In this document: one piece after another, positions 15,877-24,053 of the stretch
Layout: each line of letters starts with the position of its first letter
Position numbering within the stretch: the first letter of the stretch is position 1
Assembly: GCA_958295745.1 (NCBI GenBank)
Contig: OY282370.1
Coordinates: 2,454,548-2,518,547 of the forward strand
Length of the DNA: 64,000 nt
From: an uncultured Acidimicrobiia bacterium
Lineage (GTDB): Bacteria > Actinomycetota > Acidimicrobiia > Spongiisociales > Spongiisociaceae
Reading direction: 5' to 3'
The notes under the pieces: generated by a model
Seen by the model: the letters and a program-made list of their open reading frames with translations, nothing else
Databases searched by the model: none
What the model was told of the DNA's origin: nothing
Program-made: the position numbers and the translations under genes

Positions 15877-18144
15877 TCATGCTCTGGCGCCCGGCATCTC
15901 GAAAGGCGCCGGGTCGAGGAACCGGCGCAGCACGTTGCGGCTGACCGCCGCCGTGTTGTTGTCGTAACCGTTGTAGCTCAGGCTGCCCGACCAGGCGATC
16001 GACCCCACCGAGAACACCGCCCCCCCGCCCGGAGTCTCGAAGAACAGCATGTCGGCCCGGATACGGTCGGGCGCCTCCGGGTCGGTCACCGGCAGGGTGT
16101 CCTCCAGCGCGCCCACCATCAGGTCGTAGAGGTTGGAATGGTTCTCGGACGAAGCCACCACCAGCGCATGGGCCGGGGTGCCGAGGCCGGCGTCGGTCCG
16201 GTCGATCTCGTATCCGGCCGCCCCGTTCTGCAGCAGCCCGAAGCCGCCGATGATCTCGTCGTCCACCCCCTCGAAGATGAACGAGGCCCGCTCATCCCGG
16301 CTCGCTTCGGTCCTCCGGTAGTAGGAGCACTCGTCGAATCCCTGGGTTACGAAGCCCACCCCGGTGATCATCTGCGGGGCGCGGCCCAGGCCGATCCAGG
16401 TCCCGCCCGCCTCGCCGGTGAAGCTGTGATGCCCCTGGCTGACATCGGATATCCAGAGCCGGGGCAGGTCGGTCCGGCGCACCTCGCCCACACCGGGGCG
16501 GCGGGGGTGGTAGGCGAAGCGGTGCCAGAACCCGTTCCCGCCTATGTACATGAGCCGCCCGCCCCCCCGCAGGTAGGACTCCACGGCGTCGAAGATGCCG
16601 GTGCTGATGTATTCCGGGTGGGAGGAGGTGATCACCGTCCGATAGGGGGCGACGGCCTCCGCCCCGAGCCGGTCCAGGTCATCGTCGGTGATGACGTCGA
16701 ACGGAACCCCTTCGGCTTCCAGCCAGGCAACGATCAGCAGGTCCTGGCAGAACTTGTAGATGCGGCCCTTGGGTCGGAAGTTGGTCACCGGCCGGTGCAT
16801 GGACGAGTAGACCACCGTGCTGCCGTCGGTGTGGCTGTCGTAGGTGGACCGTCCGATCTCGGGGAAGCGGAGCATCAGCAGGTCGGTGTCGTCCAGGACC
16901 GTCAGCCTCCCGTGGATCAGCTCGTTCCACTGGCTGGTGAGCCGGATCCGCAGGTTGGCGTAGGCGCAGTAGGTGGCGGTCGGAAGCAGGAACACCACCT
17001 CCGCGGTGGGGCCGTCGGCGGGGGGCAGCACCGCGAACGGGGTGTAGAACTCGGCCCCGCCGGCCCGGAACCGCCCGGCGTAGCAGCCGCTGGGCCAGTC
17101 GTCGGGCACTTCCAAGGTGAGGCTGGTGTCCCATCCGGCGTCCGACAGGTCGTCTTCGTGGAAGTGGATGGCGCCGTACTCCTCGGGTCGCTCCCGCCAG
17201 TCCTTGGCGCCGCCCGACCAGTTGGAACCCCCGACCCCACGGGTGGGCAGGTTCCTGGTCCGTCCGTCCCAGCCGTTGCCGGATGCGTCCGCCGCGTCCT
17301 CGCCGTCGATGCCGATTGAGAAGTCCCAGTCGGCCAGGGCCCCCTCCGCCGGGGCGGCCGGGCCCCGCCCGAAGAGGTCCGCCGCCTCGGTCCGGTCGAG
17401 AACCCGGTCGAACATCCGGACCCGCTCGATTCGTCCGTTGAAACATGAGGTCGGATGGGCGCGCCCTTCCCCGTCCGTTGCGATCCGGGCGCCCATCGAG
17501 ATCGGGCCCGGCCCGAGAACGGGGGCCCGCCCGGCCGCCAGCTCGTCGTGCTCCCGCCGCGGGGCCTCGAGCAGGTTGGAAGGAATCGAGGCGGCGTGGA
17601 AGCGCACCGCCCCGTCGGGGGCGCAGCTCACGGCGACCGAGGTCCAGCGGTTTTCCTCGAGAGCGATCCGGCTGTGGAAGGTTCCGGCGCCGCCGCCCTC
17701 GTCCGTTCCCGCCCCCAGTGTCACACCCAGCCGCCCGTTCCCATCTATGAACAGGGCGATCCCCGACTCCGTGCGGTCGTCGAAGGCGCTGAAGAGGGTC
17801 TGGCGCCCCGATTCCAGACGGGTGGGGTACACGTTGAGGCAGACGGTGAACCCTCGGGGCAGCTCTGTTCCGCCCCGGCCCGGTATCAGAACGTAGGAGC
17901 CGGGATAGATCGGTTGGTAGACGGCCGGGTGCTCGCCGCCGACCGGGGTGTCGAGCTCCACCTCGCGGAAGGAGGGAGTGTGAGGCCCCGGCCCCACCGC
18001 CGGGCTCAGCAGGCGCACGATGTCGGCCCGGTAGTCGTCGGCGCCTATGCAGGACACCTTGAAGTCGATGGTCCCGCCCGGCCGGACGCTCTGGCGGTCG
18101 GCATAAGCCATGACGGCGGCTTCCGAGTTTGCCAGGTTCCACAT
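15877..18144 (-). CDS. dmfA2: N,N-dimethylformamidase large (beta) subunit-like protein
   Basis: A 755-residue protein matching the large subunit of the mononuclear-iron amidohydrolase dimethylformamidase. An N-terminal beta domain is followed by a concanavalin/LamG-like region (about residues 100-260, FTVCLNV...NGRIERVRMFDRVLD), then the catalytic part with PTATYCAYAN and TSSHPEYIS. The HPE triplet matches the His-x-Glu at the iron site of the characterised enzyme, and nearby Tyr residues could supply the Tyr ligands. The small-subunit gene lies 1 nt upstream, as expected for this pair. The real substrate may be a different small or N-substituted amide. An internal ATG at 18111 is an alternative start. 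Confidence 0.8.
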   Translation of the reverse strand: MWNLANSEAAVMAYADRQSVRPGGTIDFKVSCIGADDYRADIVRLLSPAVGPGPHTPSFREVELDTPVGGEHPAVYQPIYPGSYVLIPGRGGTELPRGFTVCLNVYPTRLESGRQTLFSAFDDRTESGIALFIDGNGRLGVTLGAGTDEGGGAGTFHSRIALEENRWTSVAVSCAPDGAVRFHAASIPSNLLEAPRREHDELAAGRAPVLGPGPISMGARIATDGEGRAHPTSCFNGRIERVRMFDRVLDRTEAADLFGRGPAAPAEGALADWDFSIGIDGEDAADASGNGWDGRTRNLPTRGVGGSNWSGGAKDWRERPEEYGAIHFHEDDLSDAGWDTSLTLEVPDDWPSGCYAGRFRAGGAEFYTPFAVLPPADGPTAEVVFLLPTATYCAYANLRIRLTSQWNELIHGRLTVLDDTDLLMLRFPEIGRSTYDSHTDGSTVVYSSMHRPVTNFRPKGRIYKFCQDLLIVAWLEAEGVPFDVITDDDLDRLGAEAVAPYRTVITSSHPEYISTGIFDAVESYLRGGGRLMYIGGNGFWHRFAYHPRRPGVGEVRRTDLPRLWISDVSQGHHSFTGEAGGTWIGLGRAPQMITGVGFVTQGFDECSYYRRTEASRDERASFIFEGVDDEIIGGFGLLQNGAAGYEIDRTDAGLGTPAHALVVASSENHSNLYDLMVGALEDTLPVTDPEAPDRIRADMLFFETPGGGAVFSVGSIAWSGSLSYNGYDNNTAAVSRNVLRRFLDPAPFEMPGARA

Positions 18145-18145
18145 T

Positions 18146-18496
18146 TCAGGAAGCCTCGGGCTCGGCGCCGAACAGATCGGCCCACCGCCGGTCGAAGACG
18201 TACCGTTCCGCCTCCTCTATATCGTCGAACACCGGCGCATCCGGGATGGCCTGCGGGGTCAAAGGAGGCGAGTCCGAGAACCGGGCCAGCACCCATCTGG
18301 AATGATCGTCGGCCAGCCAGAGGAAGTACTTGCCGTGGATCGGCCCTCCCCGCATGTGATCGAGCAGGGCCTGCAGGTCGGGGGAGTGCCGTCCGAAGGG
18401 TCTCTCCCGGAACTCGGCCGCGAGATCGGTCCGGTGGGCGCCGATGCCGGGGGGCAGCCTCCCGGCGGCGTCGGAGGCGGTGCGTATCTTCGTCAT
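18146..18496 (-). CDS. dmfA1: N,N-dimethylformamidase small (alpha) subunit-like protein
   Basis: A 116-residue protein whose length, composition and position fit the small subunit of dimethylformamidase. It contains HGKYFLWLADDHSRWVLARF, a beta-hairpin-rich segment, and a C-terminal helical stretch, EEAERYVFDRRW. It is encoded 1 nt upstream of the large subunit. The two together form the heteromeric amidase that hydrolyses formamides to formate and an amine. Assignment relies on the pairing as much as on the sequence. Confidence 0.72.
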   Translation of the reverse strand: MTKIRTASDAAGRLPPGIGAHRTDLAAEFRERPFGRHSPDLQALLDHMRGGPIHGKYFLWLADDHSRWVLARFSDSPPLTPQAIPDAPVFDDIEEAERYVFDRRWADLFGAEPEAS

Positions 18497-18721
18497 GGCG
18501 CGAAGTCTATACAGGGGCGAATCCGTCTGGCTGTTGCGGGCATCCGGGTTGCTCTCCTACAAGGTCGATAGAAGTCGTTTTAGACAGGGCCGATTCCTTC
18601 GGCTATTGCGAGGGCTTGCGCAGGTCGGTAGTATTGGCGGTCACGGCGCTATGGGAACCCTTGGTCTGCGGTCCAGCGGATCGCCGCCGTGGACGTTTTG
18701 CAACAAAGAGGAGGACCTCGA

Positions 18722-19876
18722 ATGAAGACGAGTACCCGTTGGCTGCGCCGGACGTGCCTGATGGCGTTGGCGGCGCTGGTGTTCGCCGCCTGCGGCGGTG
18801 ATTCGGGCGACGACACCACCACTATGGCGCCGGCCACCACCATGGCGCCGACCACCCTGCCCCCCACCACCCAGGCCGCCACGACCATGGCCCCCGATGA
18901 GGACATGGAAATGGAAGAGGAAATGGACATGGACTACCCCACGGCCGTGTCGCTCGAAGGTTACGAAGCGGTGGCCCGCCCCGCAACGCAGCGGTGGAAG
19001 ATCGGTTACGGCGACGGCCTGTCGGGCATCCCCTTCACCGACTCGGTTACCGACAGCATCAACGAAGTGGCCGACGCGATGGGCGTCGATATCGTCTACT
19101 GCGACAACGCGTACGATCAGGAGAAGACGGTCCAGTGCGCCGAGCTGATCGTGTCCCAGGGTTCCGACGGGGTGATCTTCGCCAACTGGATCGCCGGCAC
19201 AGAGGATCTGATCACAAGCATCTTCCTCGACGCGGGCCTGTCTTGCGTGGCCTACGACGGCCCCCATCCGGGTTGTGTGGCGTTCGGCCCCGACAACTAC
19301 GAGGCTTCCCGCGAGGCGGGCCGCTTCCTGGGCCGGTTCGCCGTGGAGCAGGGTTGGGATCCGGCCGAGACCGAGCTGATCGTCATCTGGACGCCGGGCG
19401 TGCAGGTGATGGCGGACCGCAGGGAAGGTTCCATCGCCGGAGTGAAGGAGGTATTCGACATTCCGGATGACAACATCCACATCGACATACCGCACGAGGC
19501 GGCGGATGACGTATTGCCCAACGTAACCTCTTGGATCACGGCCAATCCGGGCGCCAAGAACGTGCTCTGCTTCGGCCACAGCGACCAGCCGGGCGTGGAT
19601 TGCGCGGTGGCGTTGGAAAGCGGGGGGTTCCTGGGCCGGGCGGCGGCGGCCAGCCTGGGCGCTTCCGACGAGGCGCTGGTCGATCTTCGGACCCGCACCG
19701 ACGAGGAGTCCGTCTTCAAGGCCACCATCTCGTACTTCCCCGAGCGCTACGGCGAGTACCTGGTTCCGATAGTGGTCGACATGCTGGAAGGCCGCGCGGA
19801 TGAGATGCCCGAGAGGATCATTCCGGCCGTGGAGCCGGTTACCCGCGCCAACGTCATGGAGCTCTACCCCGGCTGA
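18722..19876 (+). CDS. Sugar-type ABC transporter substrate-binding lipoprotein
   Basis: A 384-residue periplasmic-binding-protein family 1 (RbsB-like) lipoprotein. A signal peptide (RRTCLMALAALVFAAC) ends in the lipobox FAAC, with Cys as the acylated residue. It is followed by a Thr/Ala/Pro-rich linker and a Met/Glu-rich patch (DEDMEMEEEMDMDY), then the bilobed binding domain. The ATG at 18722 follows aaagaggagg with good spacing; a longer upstream reading is rejected. The Met/Glu/Asp patch is unusual and might bind metal. It heads an operon with an ATPase and a permease. The ligand is unknown but probably a sugar or polyol. Confidence 0.88.
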   Translation: MKTSTRWLRRTCLMALAALVFAACGGDSGDDTTTMAPATTMAPTTLPPTTQAATTMAPDEDMEMEEEMDMDYPTAVSLEGYEAVARPATQRWKIGYGDGLSGIPFTDSVTDSINEVADAMGVDIVYCDNAYDQEKTVQCAELIVSQGSDGVIFANWIAGTEDLITSIFLDAGLSCVAYDGPHPGCVAFGPDNYEASREAGRFLGRFAVEQGWDPAETELIVIWTPGVQVMADRREGSIAGVKEVFDIPDDNIHIDIPHEAADDVLPNVTSWITANPGAKNVLCFGHSDQPGVDCAVALESGGFLGRAAAASLGASDEALVDLRTRTDEESVFKATISYFPERYGEYLVPIVVDMLEGRADEMPERIIPAVEPVTRANVMELYPG

Positions 19877-19954
19877 TCGGCCGGCTCAGGTTCGCACCTT
19901 CGGGGTTCGGAATCGTCCACCGGTTCCGGGCCCCGAAGGAACACTCGGGGTAAT

Positions 19955-20749
19955 ATGCCGAATCCCGTTCGGAGGGTGATGACCGAAACCAAGCAGCCGT
20001 TGCTCACCATGAGGAATGTGTCGAAGGCCTTCGGCCATGTCCAGGCGCTGATCGACGTCGACCTCGACGTGGCGCCCGGCGAGGTCATGGGCCTGCTGGG
20101 CGACAACGGGGCCGGCAAGTCCACCCTCATCAAGATACTCTCCGGCGTCTACCACGCCGACGAGGGGGAGTTCACCCGCGACGGCGCCCCCGCCGCGATC
20201 GCCGGCCCGGGTGACGCCCAAGCCTTGGGCATCGCCACCGTGTATCAGGATCTGGCGCTCGTGGAGACGCGGGCGGTGGCCCACAACATATACCTGGGGC
20301 GCGAGCCGCGCCGGTGGGGGATGCTCAGCCGCCGCAAGATGGAGAAGGACGCCGAGACCCTGCTGAAGAACCTGAACATAAACCTGCCGTCCGTCAAGGT
20401 GGATGTCGAGGTCCTCTCCGGAGGGCAGCGGCAGGCGGTGGCCATCTCGCGCGCCTTGGCCCAGGGCGGGGATATCCTGCTGCTCGACGAACCCACCGCC
20501 GCGCTGGGCGTCGAGCAGACCGAGCAGGTACATCATCTGGTGGGCAGCATGAGGGACCAGGGCAAGTCGATCATCCTGATAACCCACGACCTCAGCGACG
20601 TGCTCAAGGTGGCCGACCGGATCGTGGTGCTGCGCCAGGGCCGCCTGTGGGCCGACGCCCGGGCCGCGGACATCGACATCAACCAGATCATCGGCTGGAT
20701 AACCGGCGCCCTGCCCTCCCGGTTCGGGGCGAAGGAGGCGCAGGCATGA
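19955..20749 (+). CDS. Sugar-type ABC transporter ATP-binding protein, single-domain
   Basis: A 264-residue ABC ATPase of the FrcA type, with one nucleotide-binding domain rather than the fused pair of RbsA. Walker A is GDNGAGKST, the signature is LSGGQRQ, Walker B is ILLLDEPT and the switch His is in LITHDL. An in-frame ATG at 19979 (MTETKQ) is an alternative start and is closer to the usual family length. It lies 78 nt after the binding-protein gene and overlaps the permease gene by 4 nt. Confidence 0.9.
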   Translation: MPNPVRRVMTETKQPLLTMRNVSKAFGHVQALIDVDLDVAPGEVMGLLGDNGAGKSTLIKILSGVYHADEGEFTRDGAPAAIAGPGDAQALGIATVYQDLALVETRAVAHNIYLGREPRRWGMLSRRKMEKDAETLLKNLNINLPSVKVDVEVLSGGQRQAVAISRALAQGGDILLLDEPTAALGVEQTEQVHHLVGSMRDQGKSIILITHDLSDVLKVADRIVVLRQGRLWADARAADIDINQIIGWITGALPSRFGAKEAQA

Positions 20750-21735
20750 CCACCAGGCCCGCCTTGTTCAGGGACCCAGCAGCCTTCTTGACGGGCTTTT
20801 TCAAGAACCGGGATTGGACCATCCCCGGCCTGATACTGACGCTGATCCTGCTGATGGTCTTCTTCGGCGCCCAGTCCGAGTTCTTCTGGTCGGTCAGCAA
20901 CTTCCTGAACATCGGACGGTCGATATCTATCAGGGGCGTCATCGCCATCGGGTTGACGATCGTGCTCATAAGCGGCGGGCTCGACCTGTCGATCGCGGCG
21001 GTGGCGGCCGTGGCGGGCATGGTGGCCGCCATGCTCATCGACGCAGGCATGAACGGTATCCCGGCGGGGCTGATCGGCTTGGCCGCCGCCATGGTTCTGG
21101 GCGCCGTCAACGGTTCGGTCGTCGTCAGGCTCCGCATCAACCCCATCATCGCCACCCTGGCCACCCTGCTGCTCTTCCGGGGGATGGCCTACGTGGTGAG
21201 CGGCGGCGACAACATCGTCATCGGCGTCAACACCTGGGCGTTTCTCGGGCGGGGGAACCTGTTCGGGGTGCCCGTAGCCCTGCTGGTCATGCTGGGCATC
21301 ATGGCCGCCGGCATCCTCTTCATGCGCTACTCGGTCCTCGGCAACTACCTCTATGCCATCGGCGGCAACTCCGAGGCCTGCCGCAACGTGGGGGTGAAGG
21401 TCGACCGCATCCGCTTCGGCACCTACATGGGGACGGCCCTCCTGTCGGGAATCGCCGGCGTCATCCTCATGTCCCAGGGAGGCACCGCGCAGCCCAGCGC
21501 CCTGAACGGCGCCGAGCTGGACATCTTCACCTCCGTGCTGCTGGGCGGGGTGGCCCTGACCGGCGGGCGGGGCAGCCTGTTCGGCACCCTGCTGGGGCTG
21601 TTCATCGTCGGCGTCATCACCAACGGGTTCATCCTCATCGGCCTCCAGATCTACTGGCAGGACGTCGCCCGGGGCGTGATCCTGATCGTTGCCGTGGCGC
21701 TGGACAGTCTCCGCCGCGGCGGCGGCTATCGCTGA
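20746..21735 (+). CDS. Sugar-type ABC transporter permease (RbsC/FrcC family)
   Basis: A 329-residue integral membrane protein with about ten hydrophobic segments. It carries the family signature around GLDLSIAAVAAVAGM and a C-terminal ALTGGRGSLFGTLLG, which is the cytoplasmic coupling region. The start is fixed by the ATGA overlap with the ATPase gene. It completes the importer with the upstream lipoprotein and ATPase. The P450 gene follows with a short spacer on the same strand. Confidence 0.92.
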   Translation: MTTRPALFRDPAAFLTGFFKNRDWTIPGLILTLILLMVFFGAQSEFFWSVSNFLNIGRSISIRGVIAIGLTIVLISGGLDLSIAAVAAVAGMVAAMLIDAGMNGIPAGLIGLAAAMVLGAVNGSVVVRLRINPIIATLATLLLFRGMAYVVSGGDNIVIGVNTWAFLGRGNLFGVPVALLVMLGIMAAGILFMRYSVLGNYLYAIGGNSEACRNVGVKVDRIRFGTYMGTALLSGIAGVILMSQGGTAQPSALNGAELDIFTSVLLGGVALTGGRGSLFGTLLGLFIVGVITNGFILIGLQIYWQDVARGVILIVAVALDSLRRGGGYR

Positions 21736-21779
21736 CTTCGCGGGCGCCGGTCGGCGTCCTCGCGCTCGGTGAACGACCC

Positions 21780-23042
21780 TTGCCGGTTGCGGCTGACCGG
21801 GCGGGCATCCCGGAGATCGAGGAGGCCCTCGGAGCGGCGGACTTCCAGGACCGCATGCACGAGATATACGCCGAGCTGCGGGGGCGGGCGCCGGTCTACT
21901 GGAGCCCTTCGCTCGGGTACTGGCTGGTCACCTCCTATACGCTGATCGAGGAGGTGCTGCATAACCCGGGCGGCTTCTCCAGCCACGGGGCCACCGGCGC
22001 CTATATCGAACGGCTTCCCCGGGAGGTGCTCGACTCCCTGCGGGTCATGCGGCATCACTTTCGACAGCCCGGCCTGATCCACTCCGACGGTGCCCGCCAC
22101 ACCGCCCTGCGCCGGGCGGTGAACCCCGCTTTCACGCCCGGGGCCTTGGCCCCCCTGGCGGACGACATCCGCCGCCAAGCCGCCCGCCTGCTGGAACCCG
22201 CGCAGCGGGCGGGGGAGAGGTTCGATGTCGTTGCGGTGCTGGCGGAACCCTTGCCCGTCCTGGTGATCGCCGATGTGCTCGGGGTACCTTCGAATGCCCT
22301 CGACCGCTTCCCCCGCTGGTCGATGCAGCTGGCCCGGTTCTTCACCGGCCCCCGCCCCGATCCCGCCGTTGCCCGCGACCTCGACGACGCCCTGGTCGAG
22401 TGGCGCGGGTTCGTCGCCGACCTGATCGATCAGCGCACCTCGGAACCCCGGGACGACTTCGTCAGCCTGGCTGCGGACGCCGTAACCGACGGGAGGATGA
22501 CCCGCGAGGATGCTATAGCGATCATCGTGCACGCCCTCCAGGCGGGGCACGAGACCACTACCAACCTGATCGGCGCCGCCATATATTTGCTGCTCCGCCA
22601 TCCCGACCAGCTGGCGTTGGCCAGGTCGTCGCCCGAGATGCTGGCCTGCGCCGTGGAGGAGGCGCTGCGCTGCGAGCCGGTGGCGCTGAACGCCCGCCGC
22701 ACCGCTATGCGCGACCTGGTGCTCGGCGGGCAGTCCATCTCGGCCGGCGACACGGTGGTGGTGAACTTCGCCGCCGCCCACCGTGATCCGGCCCGATACT
22801 CCGATCCCGAGCGCTTCGACATCACCCGCGGCGCGGCGCGAGGCGGCCACCTGGGTTTCGGGCGGGGCGTACATTTCTGCCTGGGCGCTCCGCTGGCCCG
22901 CCTCGAGGCGCCGATCGCGCTGGACGAGTTCTTCCGGCGGTTCCCTCATGCCTCCCTCTGCGATCCGGCCCCGCAGTGGAAGGCCCCCCGCGACCAGCGA
23001 GGCTTGAAGGAGCTGTGGATCATCCCGGACGGGCGGCCCTGA
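21780..23042 (+). CDS. Cytochrome P450
   Basis: About 420 residues, a soluble bacterial P450. Key parts are visible: the I-helix oxygen-activation motif AGHETTT, the K-helix ExxR in EEALRCEP, and the heme-binding loop GFGRGVHFCLGAP with the axial Cys. The start is uncertain. The only plausible in-frame initiation codon near the expected N-terminus is TTG at 21780, and the reading frame is open upstream through the permease. It may therefore be translationally coupled. The next gene is its probable ferredoxin. Being co-directional with the ABC importer suggests that the imported compound is the hydroxylation substrate or is derived from it. Confidence 0.92.
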   Translation: MPVAADRAGIPEIEEALGAADFQDRMHEIYAELRGRAPVYWSPSLGYWLVTSYTLIEEVLHNPGGFSSHGATGAYIERLPREVLDSLRVMRHHFRQPGLIHSDGARHTALRRAVNPAFTPGALAPLADDIRRQAARLLEPAQRAGERFDVVAVLAEPLPVLVIADVLGVPSNALDRFPRWSMQLARFFTGPRPDPAVARDLDDALVEWRGFVADLIDQRTSEPRDDFVSLAADAVTDGRMTREDAIAIIVHALQAGHETTTNLIGAAIYLLLRHPDQLALARSSPEMLACAVEEALRCEPVALNARRTAMRDLVLGGQSISAGDTVVVNFAAAHRDPARYSDPERFDITRGAARGGHLGFGRGVHFCLGAPLARLEAPIALDEFFRRFPHASLCDPAPQWKAPRDQRGLKELWIIPDGRP

Positions 23043-23043
23043 C

Positions 23044-23277
23044 ATGCCCGCCGAAACCGTCAGCGGCCCCGGCCCGGCGCGTTACAGGCTGTGGATAGAC
23101 GAGGAGTGCATAGGAGTCGCCCAGTGCGTGCTGACCGACCCCGACCTGTTCGCCCTAGACAACGCCGGATACGGCAAAGTCCTAGTGGCCGAGATCGGCC
23201 CGGAGAAGCTCCCGGCGGCCCGAACCGCGGTAGGCAACTGCCCGCTCGGCGCCGTCCACCTAGACGAAGTGGAGTGA
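23044..23277 (+). CDS. P450-associated [3Fe-4S] ferredoxin
   Basis: A 77-residue ferredoxin of the small actinobacterial type that donates electrons to P450s. Three cluster Cys are visible: DEECIGVAQC, then NCPLGAV near the C-terminus. The position where a fourth Cys would sit in a 4Fe-4S protein is Ala in GVAQC, as is usual for the [3Fe-4S] class. It starts 1 nt after the P450 stop, so the pair is certainly co-expressed. No ferredoxin reductase is present nearby. Confidence 0.93.
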   Translation: MPAETVSGPGPARYRLWIDEECIGVAQCVLTDPDLFALDNAGYGKVLVAEIGPEKLPAARTAVGNCPLGAVHLDEVE

Positions 23278-23416
23278 CTCGGAACCGTTCGTCCTACGCG
23301 TGTCCCGCGCAGACGGTACAGTAGAAAGGCCCCCGGAGCCTCACAGCCGGATTCATGAGCCGACAAGTACCCTCGGATACCCGGTACACTGATGGCGATC
23401 CGGACGAAAGGGGAGA

Positions 23417-23494
23417 ATGACGATACTGATTGCGTTGATGATATTTGGTTTCTCGTTGTATCTGTTAGGAACCGTCTTCGGAGAAGATGATTGA
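23417..23494 (+). CDS. Candidate 25-residue membrane micro-protein
   Basis: A tiny reading frame, ATG at 23417 to TGA at 23494. It encodes one strongly hydrophobic helix (ILIALMIFGFSLYLLGTVF) ending in GEDD. A purine-rich ribosome-binding site, aaaggggag, lies just upstream. It occupies the spacer between the ferredoxin and the convergent defence operon. The local sequence is AT-richer than the metabolic genes. It could be a small transmembrane protein or a toxin-like peptide. Coding status is supported only by the ribosome-binding site and the sharp hydrophobic profile. Confidence 0.4.
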   Translation: MTILIALMIFGFSLYLLGTVFGEDD

Positions 23495-23530
23495 ACCCCA
23501 TCGCATCCAGACCTTGACATAGAGAAGAAC

Positions 23531-23567
23531 CGCTTGGGTTCGCTCGGTCTGAGGGTGTACCCAAGCG
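23531..23567 (-). terminator. Candidate hairpin terminator at the end of the defence operon
   Basis: Perfect 9-bp arms, cgcttgggt (23531-23539) and acccaagcg (23559-23567), flank a 19-nt loop. On the minus strand the hairpin is followed by a pyrimidine-rich stretch, gttcttctct. It lies 27 nt past the PIN gene stop, so it would terminate the operon 38509-23594. Confidence 0.5.
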
Positions 23568-23593
23568 ACTGCCGATTGATGGCTATCCTAAAG

Positions 23594-24052
23594 TTATCTA
23601 CTACATAAATCAGTTCTGTTCAAGAGCCTTTTATGAGCATTACTGTAGCCATCGTGTTTCAGGGTAGAGTAAATATATCCAACAGGGTTTATTAATTCTT
23701 TGTCCTTAAAGTCTTCGCGTAAATCTTCATCGTTGGAGTAGAGTAAACGTGCACCGCTGAGTTGAGCTAGGGCAATAACATGTGGATCGTTTGATCTACA
23801 TATCCCTCGTTGTTTGAGAGAATCAGAAAGCTCATTAACTATGCCGTCATTGATAGATATTACCCTTCCGAATGATAGAGCTCTTCGTAACCATATTCGT
23901 GCTCTAGTCTTATAAAGTTCGTCACTAAGCTCACCCCCGATTACTATCTTCAATTTTCCAGTGTTGATCCGGTCAAAGAATTTCTCGCCAGCTTTTGGTC
24001 GTCTATCCCCAAATATCTCAGGGACGACGTTGGTATCTATTATCGCACACAT
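23594..24052 (-). CDS. PIN-domain nuclease of the defence operon
   Basis: A 152-residue PIN-like RNase. The N-terminal catalytic Asp lies in CAIIDTNVV, a candidate acidic residue is in GGELSDELYK, and the C-terminal cluster reads SNDPHVIALAQL and LLYSNDEDLREDF, giving the usual three to four acidic residues. It starts 1 nt after the ATPase stop, so it is co-translated. The gene is much AT-richer than the metabolic neighbours, like the ATPase before it. No antitoxin-sized gene is adjacent, so a classic VapBC pair is unlikely. It more probably acts as the effector of the ABC ATPase or of the whole operon, which is inference. Confidence 0.82.
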   Translation of the reverse strand: MCAIIDTNVVPEIFGDRRPKAGEKFFDRINTGKLKIVIGGELSDELYKTRARIWLRRALSFGRVISINDGIVNELSDSLKQRGICRSNDPHVIALAQLSGARLLYSNDEDLREDFKDKELINPVGYIYSTLKHDGYSNAHKRLLNRTDLCSR

Positions 24053-24053
24053 T

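Noticed and set aside
20814-21779. N-terminal extension of the P450 frame
   Set aside because: This part is a shadow of the permease gene. P450-like sequence begins only near the TTG at 21780.
23594-24052. Classic VapC toxin of a VapBC pair
   Set aside because: No small antitoxin gene precedes it. It is coupled to the large ATPase gene instead.
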